Source of the DNA: an uncultured Ruminococcus sp.
GTDB taxonomy: Bacteria; Bacillota; Clostridia; Oscillospirales; Ruminococcaceae
NCBI GenBank assembly: GCA_947169885.1
Contig: CAMVRM010000013.1
Coordinates: 1 to 64,000 of the forward strand
Reading direction: 5' to 3'
DNA: 64,000 nucleotides
Positions within the stretch are counted from its first letter, which is position 1, and each line of letters starts with the position of its first letter. The notes below the pieces were generated by a model. The model was given only the letters and a program-made list of their open reading frames with translations. It did no database searches and was not told the DNA's origin. Positions 47,763-57,436 of the stretch are shown in pieces. The translations under genes were made by a program, and so were the position numbers.

Positions 47763-48931
47763 CAGAATTCTACCCCTCTCCTTAACATTTCAAGGCACAT
47801 TCTTCCGTTGTGATAAGGGCATTTCCACGGTCCTGTTTCTTCTTTCCAGTCGTGGGGCTTGCCCTCAAAGCTTACTTCGGAATACCATTCGCCGCCCTCA
47901 CGCTTGTCTATAACGTCAGACTTGATGTATTCCCATATCGACTTTGCCGCTTCAAGATACTTGCTGTCGCCGCTGTGCTGGAAAGCATTCACGAAACCCA
48001 CAACGCCCTCAGCCTGCACCCACCATATCCTGGTGCGGTCTATCTTGTCATTCTCACGTTCGTTGTTCAGTGCGCCGTCCTCTATCGCAATATTATAGAT
48101 GTTCTCGGCAAGTCTGAGGTCAAGAGCGTTGAACTTTTCGATAAGCTCCCTGTCGCCCAGCGTTTCCACCGCAAGATCGGTGAGCCAGCTCGCTTCAATA
48201 TCATGACCGAACGAATGAATATCCCCGATAACATCGAACTTTTCATCAAAGAACACTTTAAGAGCGTTCCTGTCATAGTCATATATCTTGTTCTCAACTA
48301 TCGAGAGCTGTTTTCTGAGAGCCTGAGCGACCCTTTCCGACTTGTCAGCCTTGTAAAGCTCGGTATAAGCTTCGATAAGGTGCAAAACGCTGTTCATGGT
48401 CTTTTCAGCGTGCAGACCGTTTTCCGAAAGCGCTTCGTTGTCGGCAAGTTTCCAGTCACGGGTGAAAGCTTCACGGCAGCCGTAACTGTCGGGAGTTTTA
48501 GTCTCAATATCGTCAAAGAGCCTTTCAGCAAGTTCCAGCGCTTCCTTAACGCCTGTTGCGTTGTAATAACAGCTCAGAGCATACACCGCAAAAGCGATGT
48601 TATAAGTATGTTTCATATCGTCCGAGGGCTTGCCGTCAAAAGCCGTCATCCAGTAAACTCCGCCCATTTCATAGTCTATGCAGTATTTTTTCACATAGTC
48701 AAAAGCATGGTCAGCAAGCGCTCTGTACTTCTCACCGCCCAGTATTTTAACGCAGGCAGAGAAAAACCACAGAATACGTGAATGCAGTATAACGCCCTTG
48801 TCAGCCTTTTTATCGGTCACAAGTTCAAAGCTCTTGAACCCATAAAAACCGCCGAACTCATCATCTTTCAGTTCTTCCCAATATGGAACGATATGATCTT
48901 CCAACTCATTCCTGATCTCATCTAAAAACAT
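47762..48931 (-). CDS. ce: Cellobiose 2-epimerase
   Basis: A 389-residue (alpha/alpha)6-barrel enzyme of the N-acylglucosamine 2-epimerase superfamily that converts cellobiose to glucosyl-mannose in the cytoplasm. The length equals that of Ruminococcus albus cellobiose 2-epimerase, and the catalytic set falls at the same numbers: His243 and Glu246 in GHDIEASWL, Glu308 in WWVQAEGVVGF, His374 in PYHNGRM. The opening DHIVPYWEELKDDEFGGFYG and ADKGVILHSRILWFFS are typical. The product would feed a mannosylglucose phosphorylase (GH130), not seen here, while the GH94 enzyme at 9175 competes for cellobiose. GAGG lies 8 nt before the ATG. Confidence 0.94.
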   Translation of the reverse strand: MFLDEIRNELEDHIVPYWEELKDDEFGGFYGFKSFELVTDKKADKGVILHSRILWFFSACVKILGGEKYRALADHAFDYVKKYCIDYEMGGVYWMTAFDGKPSDDMKHTYNIAFAVYALSCYYNATGVKEALELAERLFDDIETKTPDSYGCREAFTRDWKLADNEALSENGLHAEKTMNSVLHLIEAYTELYKADKSERVAQALRKQLSIVENKIYDYDRNALKVFFDEKFDVIGDIHSFGHDIEASWLTDLAVETLGDRELIEKFNALDLRLAENIYNIAIEDGALNNERENDKIDRTRIWWVQAEGVVGFVNAFQHSGDSKYLEAAKSIWEYIKSDVIDKREGGEWYSEVSFEGKPHDWKEETGPWKCPYHNGRMCLEMLRRGVEF

Positions 48932-49034
48932 AACTATTTCCTCTTCTGTATAGATTGTCCCTTAATTGATTTCGGTAATTAAAATATTGCGTCAGAGCAA
49001 CCCGACCATGCACAAATGACGTGTAAAACATACG

Positions 49035-49177
49035 TTTTTATCTCACTTTACCCCAGATAGACGCACGGACGGGCAATGCCCGCCCCTACATTTCTTAACT
49101 CTTATCTTTTTTTCAAGATCCGTCCGCAAAGCGGACACCTTATTTCTTCTTTCTTATTTCTAATTTCTTATTTAATT
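49035..49177. repeat. 3'-end spacer repeat, copy 3
   Basis: CGCACGGACGGGCAATGCC, CCCCTACATTTCTT, GTCCGCAAAGCGGAC and a heptamer tail ending at the stop codon of the 2H phosphoesterase gene. The left part is slightly diverged. Confidence 0.8.
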
Positions 49178-49711
49178 TTAGTTTCTTATCTCGCTGACTT
49201 TTTCCGTCACCGCACCTATTTTGTAGACTTCGAGGTGGTCTGAGGTCAGTTCGATAGGGAATACGCCCTGCGCTTTGATACGCTTGTAGAATTTGTGTAT
49301 CTCGTCATGGTCTTTACTTACTGCAAGGGTTATGTGAGGATGCTCGCCGACCTTGTGCTTTAAACGCTCGCCCAGCTTTTCGGTAAGTTCGCTGAATCGG
49401 CTGTCCGTCTTGACCTTTAAGCACAGCAAAAGACTGTCATCATGCCCGTGCGTCAGATACAGCTTCTCGGCAGTCACCTTGAACTCGCCCGTGAAACTGA
49501 ATCCTTCCAGCCTGCTGAACATCTCCGCATCTTTTTCGCTCGACCAGTTGAACAGCGTGATGTGATACCCGATAACACTGTTCGCCTGCTCCCTGTCAAG
49601 CCCGTGCCGAAACGGCAGTTTTATCGCATTCTCTGCCGCCGCCTTCTTCATAAGATATTTAAGTTCTATGCGGCTCTCGTCCGAAAATGCCGCCGCTATC
49701 ATGTGTCCCAC
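49178..49711 (-). CDS. 2H phosphoesterase (2'-5' RNA ligase-like)
   Basis: A 177-residue protein with the two HxT motifs that define the 2H superfamily: YHITLF around residue 50 and HPHITLAV around residue 124. Family members open or make 2',3'-cyclic or 2'-5' phosphodiester bonds in RNA or nucleotides. The start is GTG at 49709-49711, with GGGAG 9 nt upstream; an ATG three codons later is the alternative. It follows the DUF1015 gene by about 24 nt and is probably co-transcribed with it. The specific substrate is unknown. Confidence 0.82.
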   Translation of the reverse strand: MGHMIAAAFSDESRIELKYLMKKAAAENAIKLPFRHGLDREQANSVIGYHITLFNWSSEKDAEMFSRLEGFSFTGEFKVTAEKLYLTHGHDDSLLLCLKVKTDSRFSELTEKLGERLKHKVGEHPHITLAVSKDHDEIHKFYKRIKAQGVFPIELTSDHLEVYKIGAVTEKVSEIRN

Positions 49712-49735
49712 TTAATATTTCTCCCTGCAAAAAAT

Positions 49736-51007
49736 TTATTCCTCGGTTATCTTTCTTGCTTCAACGTAATAACGCTTGTCACGGGCATGACCCATACTGA
49801 AAGTCTTTCTGGGCAAAGCGCCGTCTGCGATAACAGTCGGGAAAAGCTCCTGCTTGCCCATGTCGGGAAGCACAAAACCCACTGCTCCCTGCGCCCTGCT
49901 CAGACGTTCCACAACGTCAGTTCCGTGGATATAGTCTATCTCAGCGCCGTTCTCTTTCACCCACTTGTCAAGGAAGTTCTGAACAGTTCCCACCGTCAGC
50001 TTTGAACTTTCCCTGCCGATAGTGTACCACTTTGTTTCGCCGTTATTCACGACAGCAAACGACTGCCTGCCATCAGTCTTGCCCTCGGCAAGTTCAAGCG
50101 CCGCCGCCATGTCGGAAATGAGCCTGCTCTCGTCAACGCCCGTCACGATGCGGTGTATCGCTTCAAAATCCAGTGCAGGTGAGTGCAGATTGACTATCTC
50201 AGCCAGCGCATATCTTGCAGGGTGGTTGGACAAGTCCTTGTCGGGGTTGTCGGCTTTGAGCTGTTCGTAAAAAGCCTTTGCAGTCGCAAGCGAGTGGTTG
50301 CCGTCACCCATAGCATAAACAAGCGGCTCAGCATCGGTCAGCCCGTACTTGCGGTTGAAAGCGTTCCTGTCAGCAAGCTTGTCCAGCTCTGCGAATACCG
50401 CTTCCTGCGCAAGACTGTCAAGAAGCCAGCCGTCAATGTGACCGCCCCCCTGCATAAGGTCAAAGCCGTAAAGCTTTTTCAGGCTGTCTTTCATGCCTGC
50501 TATCGGCTCGATGACCTGCTTTTTCTCATCGTCAATAAGTATCATGATGTGGGGAAGTTCAATGGGAGCGGACTTTCTGACCTTAACACGGGGAGGTATA
50601 CGCTCAACAACAGTCGCTTCGGTAGCCCTTACCTGCGAATCCGAACCCTTTGTGTAATCATACTGTTCAAGGTCTATCGCCCCCACTATGCCTGCTCTGA
50701 TTATGCCGTCAGTCTGAGTTCTTTCAACATAGATAAGAGCGTTTTTATATTCCTCGAACACTTCGGCATCAAGATAGCCGAACATATTGCTGTGTATCTT
50801 CCCGATGCGTTCGTCAACGTCAGGGTCATTCAGATAAACTTCGGGCAGGATAAGGTCAAGAGCGGTAACTGCGCCCTCGGTAAGCTGTTTTGTCTCAGCC
50901 CAGTATTCAGGCTCGGCTGTGAACTGATCGCAGGCGATGACCGCCCATTTTTCCATATCTACGTCCTTTGGCAGAAGAATATCCGCCGAGTGAAAAGCTG
51001 TTGACAT
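49736..51007 (-). CDS. DUF1015-family protein (SerK-like)
   Basis: A 423-residue soluble protein. WAVIACDQFTAEPEYW, LPEVYLNDPDVDERIGKIH, RATEATVVERIPPRVKVR and YAMGDGNHSLATAKA match the DUF1015 family, whose archaeal member SerK is an ADP-dependent free-serine kinase related to ParB folds. In Firmicutes these genes often sit near serine biosynthesis genes, but none is here. The GDGNHS motif is the most conserved and probably part of the active site. GGAGAGGG precedes the ATG. It forms a unit with the 2H phosphoesterase gene; serine kinase activity is only suggested by family. Confidence 0.82.
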   Translation of the reverse strand: MSTAFHSADILLPKDVDMEKWAVIACDQFTAEPEYWAETKQLTEGAVTALDLILPEVYLNDPDVDERIGKIHSNMFGYLDAEVFEEYKNALIYVERTQTDGIIRAGIVGAIDLEQYDYTKGSDSQVRATEATVVERIPPRVKVRKSAPIELPHIMILIDDEKKQVIEPIAGMKDSLKKLYGFDLMQGGGHIDGWLLDSLAQEAVFAELDKLADRNAFNRKYGLTDAEPLVYAMGDGNHSLATAKAFYEQLKADNPDKDLSNHPARYALAEIVNLHSPALDFEAIHRIVTGVDESRLISDMAAALELAEGKTDGRQSFAVVNNGETKWYTIGRESSKLTVGTVQNFLDKWVKENGAEIDYIHGTDVVERLSRAQGAVGFVLPDMGKQELFPTVIADGALPRKTFSMGHARDKRYYVEARKITEE

Positions 51008-51029
51008 ATTTTCCCTCTCCTTAAAATAA

Positions 51030-51208
51030 ATCAGAAATAAGAAATAAGAGATAAGAAATATTTATTTTGCACATTTACCCAATATAGGCGCACAGACGAG
51101 CAAAACTCGCCCCTACAAATATTTTTTCTTATTTCTTATCTTTTTTAATATCGTCCGCAAAGCGGACACCTTATTTCTTATTTCTTCATTCTTATTTCTT
51201 ATTTTAAA
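51030..51208. repeat. 3'-end spacer repeat, copy 4
   Basis: Heptamers, TTTTGCACATTTACCCAATA, GACGAGC...GCCCCTACAAATATTTT, GTCCGCAAAGCGGAC, heptamers; ends next to the secA stop. The first half recurs inverted at 62958-63040 with almost the same sequence. Confidence 0.85.
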
Positions 51209-51211
51209 AGG

Positions 51212-53959
51212 TTATTCGTCTCCTGCTGCGTTGGCGTTGGCTGCCGAAGCGCCGCAGCACTTCTTGTATTTCTTGCCGCTTCCGCAGGGACAGGGGTCAT
51301 TGGGTCCTATCTTCTTGCGGCGGTTGCGTGCGGTATAGCCCTTGTTCGAGCGAGTCTCGTTGCCTGCTATCTGACGCTTGGGAACTTGCTGACGTATCTG
51401 AATGGTGAACAGCATTCTAACAGTGTCCTCACGAATGGAATCTACCATTGCATCGAACATCTCAAAGCCTTCCATACGATACTCAACAACAGGGTTCTTC
51501 TGACCGTAGGAACGCAGAGTTATACCACGCTTTAACTGATCCATGTCGTCAATGTGATCCATCCACTTCTGGTCAACTATTTTCAAAAGAACGTATCTCT
51601 CAACTTCTCTCAGTCTTTCAGTGCCGAGTTCCTGCTCACGCTTTTCGTATATCTTGTCGGCTCTTTCCTGTAACTCCTTGATGATGTCAGCCTTTGAAAC
51701 GGCTTCGAGCTGTTCGGGAGTGTAGTCAAAGTCAGTCTCGGTGGTGATAAGGTTCATGAGGTGTTCCTTCAGACCCTCTAAGTTCCAGTCATCGTGAATC
51801 TCATCGTCAAGCAGATACATATTGACACTGCTCTCGATAAACTGGTTTATCATGTTCACGATGCTGTCGTGAATGTCCTCACCGTCAAGCACCTGCTGTC
51901 TCTGACCATAGATTATCTCACGCTGAGTATTCATAACATCGTCATAGTTGAGGACGTTCTTTCTGATGTTGAAGTTTCTGCCCTCTAACTTCTTCTGCGA
52001 TGATTCGATGATGCCTGTCAGCATTCTTGACTGTATAGGCATATCTTCCTCAACTTTGAGGGTGTCCATCATGGCAGTCACCTTGTCACCGCCGAACAGT
52101 CTCATAAGGTCATCTTCCAGCGACAGATAGAACTTGCTCTCGCCGGGGTCGCCCTGACGACCTGCACGGCCTCTCAGCTGGTTGTCGATACGTCTTGATT
52201 CGTGGCGCTCAGTACCGATTATGTAAAGTCCACCCGCTTCACGTACCTTTTCAGCCTTTTCGGCAACTTCCTTGTCATACTTGCTCTTGAACTCTCTGTA
52301 CTTCTTTCTTGCTTCGAGTATCTCCTTGTCCTCAGTCTCAGCAAAGCCGATAGCTTCGTTGATTATCTCCTCGGGTATCTCGAGCTTTCTCAGTTCCTCG
52401 GTAGCAAGATATTCGGCGTTACCGCCCAGCAGTATATCCGTACCACGTCCTGCCATGTTCGTAGCGATAGTAACAGCGCCGTATTTGCCTGCCTGCGCTA
52501 CTATCTTAGCTTCCTTTTCGTGATACTTTGCGTTCAGCACCTGATGCTTAACGCCCTTGTTTTTCAGCAGTCTTGAAAGATACTCCGACTTCTCTACCGA
52601 AACAGTGCCGACAAGAACAGGCTGACCCTTCTTGTTGCACTCGATTATCTGGTCGATAACTGCATTGTACTTAGCCTTTTCGGTCTTGTAGATAACGTCT
52701 GCATGGTCTTTTCTGATAACAGGTCTGTTGGTGGGTATCTCGATAACGTCAAGCTTGTATATCTCTCTGAACTCGTCCTCCTCGGTGAGCGCAGTACCCG
52801 TCATACCCGACAGCTTCTTGTAAAGTCTGAAATAGTTCTGGAAAGTAATGGTAGCGATAGTCTTGCTCTCCTTAGCCACCTTAACGCCTTCCTTAGCTTC
52901 GATAGCCTGATGCAGACCGTCATTATAGCGTCTGCCCACCATGATACGTCCCGTGAACTCGTCAACGATAAGAACTTCGCCGTCCTTAACAACATAGTCG
53001 GTGTCACGCTTCATAGTGCCGTTAGCCTTGATAGCCTGATTTATGTGGTGGAGCAGAGTGAGGTTTTCAGCGTCCATAAGGTTGATAACGCCGAAAGCCT
53101 TTTCCGCTTTCTTAACGCCGCTCTTGGTGAGCGTTGCGGTCTTTGCCTTTTCGTCAATGATATAGTCGCCGTCTAACAGGTCATTATCAGCCTTGTCGTC
53201 CATTTCAACAACGGTGATAGGTTTGAGCGTTTTAGCGAATCTGTCAGCCGCCTGATAAAGCTCGCTGGATTCCTCGCCCTGACCTGAAATAATAAGCGGA
53301 GTTCTTGCCTCGTCAATAAGGATAGAGTCCACCTCATCGACTATCGCAAAAGCGTGAGGTCTCTGGACCTGACCCGACTTCTCGACTTCTCTGTTGTCAC
53401 GCAGATAGTCAAAGCCGAACTCGTTGTTCGTGCCGTATGTGATGTCAGCGTTATAAGCTTCGTGCTTTTCTTCCTTGCTCATGCCCTGAAGAACACAGCC
53501 GATAGTCAGTCCTAAGAATCTGAACACCTTGCCCATTTCTTCCGACTGGAATTTTGCAAGATAGTCATTGACCGTTACAACGTGAACGCCCTTGCCGTTG
53601 AGTGCGTTGGAATAAGCCGCAAGGCAGGCTACCAGCGTTTTACCTTCACCTGTTCTCATTTCAGCGATACGTCCCTGATGAAGAACGATAGCGCCGATTA
53701 TCTGAACGGGATATGCTTTTTTGCCGAGAACTCTCCATGCGCCCTCTCTGCAAACTGCGAGTGCATCGGGCAGAGTATCGTCAAGAGTTGCTGTTCCGTC
53801 AGCAAGCTTTTTCTGCATGATCTTTGTCTGCTCACGAAGTTCATGATCGCTCATCTCTGCGTATTTCGATTCCAGAGAAAGCACCTTGTCTTTGATAGGC
53901 TCTATTCTTTTAAGCTCTTTTTTTGAATAGTTGCCGAATAATGCGTCCATTAAACCCAT
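51212..53959 (-). CDS. secA: Preprotein translocase ATPase SecA
   Basis: A 915-residue motor that drives proteins through SecYEG. Walker A is MRTGEGKT, the DEAD-like box is VDEVDSILIDEARTPL, NMAGRGTDI and RRIDNQLRGRAGRQGDPG form the second motor domain, and QKWMDHIDDMDQLKRGI belongs to the helical scaffold. The C-terminus carries the zinc-binding SEC-C motif NDPCPCGSGKKYKKCCG used for SecB or lipid contacts. Length fits (about 840-930). GAGGTG precedes the ATG by 10 nt. It has its own perfect-consensus promoter. Confidence 0.97.
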   Translation of the reverse strand: MGLMDALFGNYSKKELKRIEPIKDKVLSLESKYAEMSDHELREQTKIMQKKLADGTATLDDTLPDALAVCREGAWRVLGKKAYPVQIIGAIVLHQGRIAEMRTGEGKTLVACLAAYSNALNGKGVHVVTVNDYLAKFQSEEMGKVFRFLGLTIGCVLQGMSKEEKHEAYNADITYGTNNEFGFDYLRDNREVEKSGQVQRPHAFAIVDEVDSILIDEARTPLIISGQGEESSELYQAADRFAKTLKPITVVEMDDKADNDLLDGDYIIDEKAKTATLTKSGVKKAEKAFGVINLMDAENLTLLHHINQAIKANGTMKRDTDYVVKDGEVLIVDEFTGRIMVGRRYNDGLHQAIEAKEGVKVAKESKTIATITFQNYFRLYKKLSGMTGTALTEEDEFREIYKLDVIEIPTNRPVIRKDHADVIYKTEKAKYNAVIDQIIECNKKGQPVLVGTVSVEKSEYLSRLLKNKGVKHQVLNAKYHEKEAKIVAQAGKYGAVTIATNMAGRGTDILLGGNAEYLATEELRKLEIPEEIINEAIGFAETEDKEILEARKKYREFKSKYDKEVAEKAEKVREAGGLYIIGTERHESRRIDNQLRGRAGRQGDPGESKFYLSLEDDLMRLFGGDKVTAMMDTLKVEEDMPIQSRMLTGIIESSQKKLEGRNFNIRKNVLNYDDVMNTQREIIYGQRQQVLDGEDIHDSIVNMINQFIESSVNMYLLDDEIHDDWNLEGLKEHLMNLITTETDFDYTPEQLEAVSKADIIKELQERADKIYEKREQELGTERLREVERYVLLKIVDQKWMDHIDDMDQLKRGITLRSYGQKNPVVEYRMEGFEMFDAMVDSIREDTVRMLFTIQIRQQVPKRQIAGNETRSNKGYTARNRRKKIGPNDPCPCGSGKKYKKCCGASAANANAAGDE

Positions 53960-54024
53960 TTTGTCAATTCACCTCATTAAAATTCTTGCCTTTATAAAAG
54001 CGAGGATATAAAGATACATTATAT

Positions 54025-54053
54025 ATTATAACAAATAACTTTCCCTATGTCAA
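54025..54053 (-). promoter_or_regulatory. Promoter of secA
   Basis: Minus-strand TTGACA (54048-54053), 17 bp and TATAAT (54025-54030). Confidence 0.88.
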
Positions 54054-54158
54054 GTATAAAAATCCAACTCTGCAAAACTTCTGTCTGACAAAGTGCCTAA
54101 ATTGTTCATTACAATATTGGATAAGCCTACAAAAAATGTAACAATTTAGTTATTTTTA

Positions 54159-54187
54159 TTGAGAAAATTTAAAATAAATGGTATAAT
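54159..54187 (+). promoter_or_regulatory. Promoter of the secreted beta-helix gene
   Basis: TTGAGA (54159-54164), 17 bp and TATAAT (54182-54187), about 60 bp before the ATG. Confidence 0.8.
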
Positions 54188-54247
54188 TTATTTATTGTGA
54201 ATATTTTTGGCATTAGTTAACAATCAGGATCATGTGGAGGCAGATAA

Positions 54248-55426
54248 ATGAATTTCAAAAAGATCGCAGCCGTTATTCTTTCAACAGCAGTCATGGCATT
54301 CACACAGCTTGCAGGAGGTCTGACCGCAAGTGCGGATGACTTCACCTATATGTATCTCGGCGGTGTGAAGATAGCCAAAGTCTCGCAGGACGGCACGATT
54401 TACATGATAAATCAGAACGATGCCCACCAGAACGGCAGAGCATTCAACTGCCTGCTTAACAATGACAAGAAATATAAGATAGTTCTTCCTGCCCAGCGCA
54501 TAGAGACTGACAGAGGCATGACGATAGGGAGCAACAAAACGATAGTCGCCACGGGCGCAACTATTTATCAGGTAAATCCGCAGAAACAGCTCATAAACAA
54601 CAACTGCACAAAACTGAACTACGCTTCGATACAAAATGTTTCGATAACAGGCGGCAAGTGGGAGATAGCCAACAATTCGCAGATGCTCCGTGACACATCG
54701 ACTATTCGTTTCAACCACGGTCAGTACATCTCGCTGAATAACATGACTATCATGACCAACTATCGCAGTCACGGCATAGAGATAATCGCCTGCCGCAACA
54801 TGACTGTTTCGGGCTGCCGTGTGATAGCAGAGGGGACTCCCTCGCCTACTTCTCTTGAAGAAGCGATACAGATAGACCTTGCGTCTCCTGCCACCGCCCC
54901 CACAGTTGCGGCGTTCGGCGAGCAATATGTTCAGGGTCAGACCTGCTCAAACATAACCGTCAAGAACTGCACGATAAAGGGCGCAAGAGGTCTTTGCTGC
55001 AACAAGACCGCCACCGAGAACAAGCGTTTCTACAACTGCTATCACAAAAACATAATAGTCAAGGACAACAACATAACAGGCGTTACTTCCGAAGCGCTGT
55101 GTATGCACAACACTTACGGCGTTGACATTGAGAACAACAAGATAGTCTCGGAAGGCAGCCGTGTGAACACCACCTATTCGATAGGCATAAACGTTGCGTC
55201 ATTCGGCAATGTCAACTGCACCTCGATGCGCAACATCATCGCAGGCAACACCGTTTACGGCGGACTTTACGGCATATGTGTAAGAGCGCAGGAAGGCTCA
55301 ACAAAGTTTGGTGCGACCTATGTCCGCAACAACAAGATATACTGCAAAAAAGGCACGAAAAACTGCAAGTACGTCAAAAACTGCACTTCATACACCGCAA
55401 CGGGCAACAAAGTTTACAAGTGGTAA
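54248..55426 (+). CDS. Secreted right-handed beta-helix protein (pectate-lyase-like fold)
   Basis: A 392-residue exported protein. The signal peptide has FKKIA, a hydrophobic core and TASA before residue 31. The rest is made of short strands with regular asparagine-rich turns (NNMTIMTNYRSHGIEI, CRNMTVSGCRVIAEG, NITVKNCTIKGARG, NIIVKDNNITGVTS, VDIENNKIVSEG), the pattern of parallel beta-helix (PbH1) repeats found in polysaccharide lyases, polygalacturonases and some adhesins. No dockerin, carbohydrate-binding module or sortase signal is seen, so it would be freely secreted. Catalytic residues cannot be assigned; a role in plant polysaccharide breakdown fits the host but is inferred. Several Cys residues near the C-terminus may form disulfides. 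GGAGG lies 9 nt upstream of the ATG. Confidence 0.8.
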   Translation: MNFKKIAAVILSTAVMAFTQLAGGLTASADDFTYMYLGGVKIAKVSQDGTIYMINQNDAHQNGRAFNCLLNNDKKYKIVLPAQRIETDRGMTIGSNKTIVATGATIYQVNPQKQLINNNCTKLNYASIQNVSITGGKWEIANNSQMLRDTSTIRFNHGQYISLNNMTIMTNYRSHGIEIIACRNMTVSGCRVIAEGTPSPTSLEEAIQIDLASPATAPTVAAFGEQYVQGQTCSNITVKNCTIKGARGLCCNKTATENKRFYNCYHKNIIVKDNNITGVTSEALCMHNTYGVDIENNKIVSEGSRVNTTYSIGINVASFGNVNCTSMRNIIAGNTVYGGLYGICVRAQEGSTKFGATYVRNNKIYCKKGTKNCKYVKNCTSYTATGNKVYKW

Positions 55427-55450
55427 GCCATTTTCTCCTTAATATTTGAT

Positions 55451-55499
55451 AAAAAACAAAGCACAGGAACTGTTCGGTTCTTTTGTGCTTTGTTTTTTC
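55451..55499 (+). terminator. Terminator of the beta-helix gene
   Basis: AACAAAGCACAGGAAC pairs with GTTCTTTTGTGCTTTG around TGTTCG and is followed by TTTTTT. Confidence 0.9.
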
Positions 55500-55566
55500 G
55501 TTGATAACGGTCATGTTTGATTCTTTGTAATCTTGTGTTTAACTTTTGATGATATTTATTTGGTAT

Positions 55567-56040
55567 AATCTGTTTGTGGTAATGTCCTTTGGACATTTGA
55601 GGTAACGGACTTTGCGTCCGTTTGGGGTTAATGTCCTTGCGGACATTTTGGGTTCTTTTTCGGAATACGCTTGCGCTGTTCCGAAAAATAAAAATCGGCA
55701 TATTGGTGCTTCTACGTACTTTTGAAATGTTCTTTCATTTTGTGTACTTTTGGAAATTGGTTTTTGGGAATGCCGATTTTTAAGGCTTGGGCTTTACGTT
55801 TGTACGCTTTGGACTGCTTTTGTTTTGACTGTTCTTTCTATCGCCCCAGAGGGGCGAATGAGGACTTTGCCCTCAAACTCCCACCAAAGGGAAAACCCTT
55901 TTGAAAAAGGGTTATTCCCTCTGGACTTCCTTTCCTAAAACTTTTTATTCTCTGGCGCTCACGGTTTATTTGTTTTGACTTTGTTGGGTTTAACGTCAGT
56001 TCTTTCTTATCTCTTATTTCTAATTTCTTATTTCGTATTA
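55567..56040 (+). repeat. Composite hairpin-rich intergenic repeat, copy B
   Basis: Same block order and orientation as copy A: AATGTCC/GGACATT and AACGGAC/GTCCGTT stems, a TTCGGAA/TTCCGAA hairpin, an AAAAATCGGCAT...ATGCCGATTTTT core (55690-55781), GAATGAGGACTTTGCCCTCA, an AACCCTTTTG/AAAAGGGTT hairpin, then AACGTCAGTTCTTTCTTAT and heptamers. It ends just before the mnmE ribosome-binding site. Confidence 0.88.
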
Positions 56041-56071
56041 TTTCTTATCTATTTTCTTTGGAGGTTTTTCT

Positions 56072-57436
56072 ATGGACGCTATCTGCGCAGCCGCTACCCC
56101 TCTCGGCGAGGGCGCTGTATCAATTATTCGTTTGAGCGGTGCTGATGCTCTTACTATCGCCGCTCTTATCTTTATCCCATATAATAATACCCCCGTTGCC
56201 GAAATGAAAGGCTATACCTGCGCTTACGGTAAAGTCGTTGACGGCGGCGAACGTATCGACGATGCAGTTCTCACTGTCTTTAAAGCTCCTCACTCCTACA
56301 CAGGTGAGGACGTTGCCGAAATAAGCTGTCACGGCGGCGTTTACGTCACAAAACGTATACTTCGCCTATGCGCTGAAAAAGGCGCTCGCCCTGCTGAACG
56401 TGGTGAATTTACCCGAACCGCTTTCGTTAACGGCAAACTCGATCTCGCTCAGGCTGAATCGGTCATGGAACTTATCTCCGCTCAGGGCGAACTAACTCTC
56501 CGCTCCGCAAACCTCACCCGAACAGGCGAACTCTCACAGCGTATCGGCGAAATACGTGCCCGTCTTACAAAGCTTCTCGGCGAACTTGCGGCATGGGCTG
56601 ATTACCCCGATGAAGACCTCCCCGAAGTTAATACGGACACCATGACTGCGACCGTCAGCGAGTGCATGAAAGCCGCCGACAAGCTGATAAAGACCTATGA
56701 CAACGGTATGCTTTTCAAGAGCGGCATCCCTGCGGCGATAGTCGGCAAACCGAACGTCGGCAAGTCGACCCTCATGAACCTGCTTCTCGGTTACGAACGT
56801 GCGATAGTGACGGACATTGCAGGCACGACCCGTGACCTGCTGGAAGAAACAGTCCGTCTTGGGGATATAACTTTGCGGCTGACCGACACGGCAGGCTTGC
56901 GTGAGACTGACGATGCAGTGGAAAAAATTGGCGTTGAGCTTGCGAGAAAGCGGCTTGGAGAAAGTGCGCTTGTCATTGCGGTGTTTGACGGTTCGACCGT
57001 TCCCGATGACGAGGACAGACAGCTTATCTCACAGCTGAGGGAGTGCGGCGGAAGTGTCATTGCGCTGATAAACAAGAGCGACATCAGTGACGGCGGCGAG
57101 TATGCGGAGTTACTGAGCGGTCTGCCGTATGTGATAGGCATATCTGCAAAGACGGGTGCAGGCAGGGGAGAGCTTGAAGCGGCGTGTGCGGAGATATTCG
57201 GCGGTATAGATGCTGATGCAGGCATGATATTTGTGAATGAGCGGCAGAAGTTTTGTCTGGAACGTGCGAAAAGCAATTTAGAGAGGGCGTTAAGTGCGAT
57301 AGAAGCAGGAATATCGCCCGATATGATAACGATAGACATAACGGAAGCCGCAGGAGCGCTTGCAGAGATAACAGGCGAAAGAATAACGGACGAAATAGTA
57401 AGTGAAGTATTCAGTCATTTCTGCGTAGGAAAGTAA
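56072..57436 (+). CDS. mnmE: tRNA uridine-5-carboxymethylaminomethyl modification GTPase
   Basis: A 454-residue GTPase that, with MnmG, modifies the wobble uridine of certain tRNAs. The N-terminal tetrahydrofolate-binding domain begins AAATPLGEGAVSIIRLSG and includes AERGEFTRTAFVNGKLDLAQ. The G domain has GKPNVGKST, DIAGTTRD, DTAGLRETDD and NKSD. The C-terminus ends CVGK, the variant of the conserved C(I/L)GK active site. Length matches (about 455). GGAGG lies 7 nt before the ATG. In most Firmicutes mnmE follows jag in the same direction; here it is reversed and framed by inverted copies of a long repeat. Confidence 0.97.
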   Translation: MDAICAAATPLGEGAVSIIRLSGADALTIAALIFIPYNNTPVAEMKGYTCAYGKVVDGGERIDDAVLTVFKAPHSYTGEDVAEISCHGGVYVTKRILRLCAEKGARPAERGEFTRTAFVNGKLDLAQAESVMELISAQGELTLRSANLTRTGELSQRIGEIRARLTKLLGELAAWADYPDEDLPEVNTDTMTATVSECMKAADKLIKTYDNGMLFKSGIPAAIVGKPNVGKSTLMNLLLGYERAIVTDIAGTTRDLLEETVRLGDITLRLTDTAGLRETDDAVEKIGVELARKRLGESALVIAVFDGSTVPDDEDRQLISQLRECGGSVIALINKSDISDGGEYAELLSGLPYVIGISAKTGAGRGELEAACAEIFGGIDADAGMIFVNERQKFCLERAKSNLERALSAIEAGISPDMITIDITEAAGALAEITGERITDEIVSEVFSHFCVGK

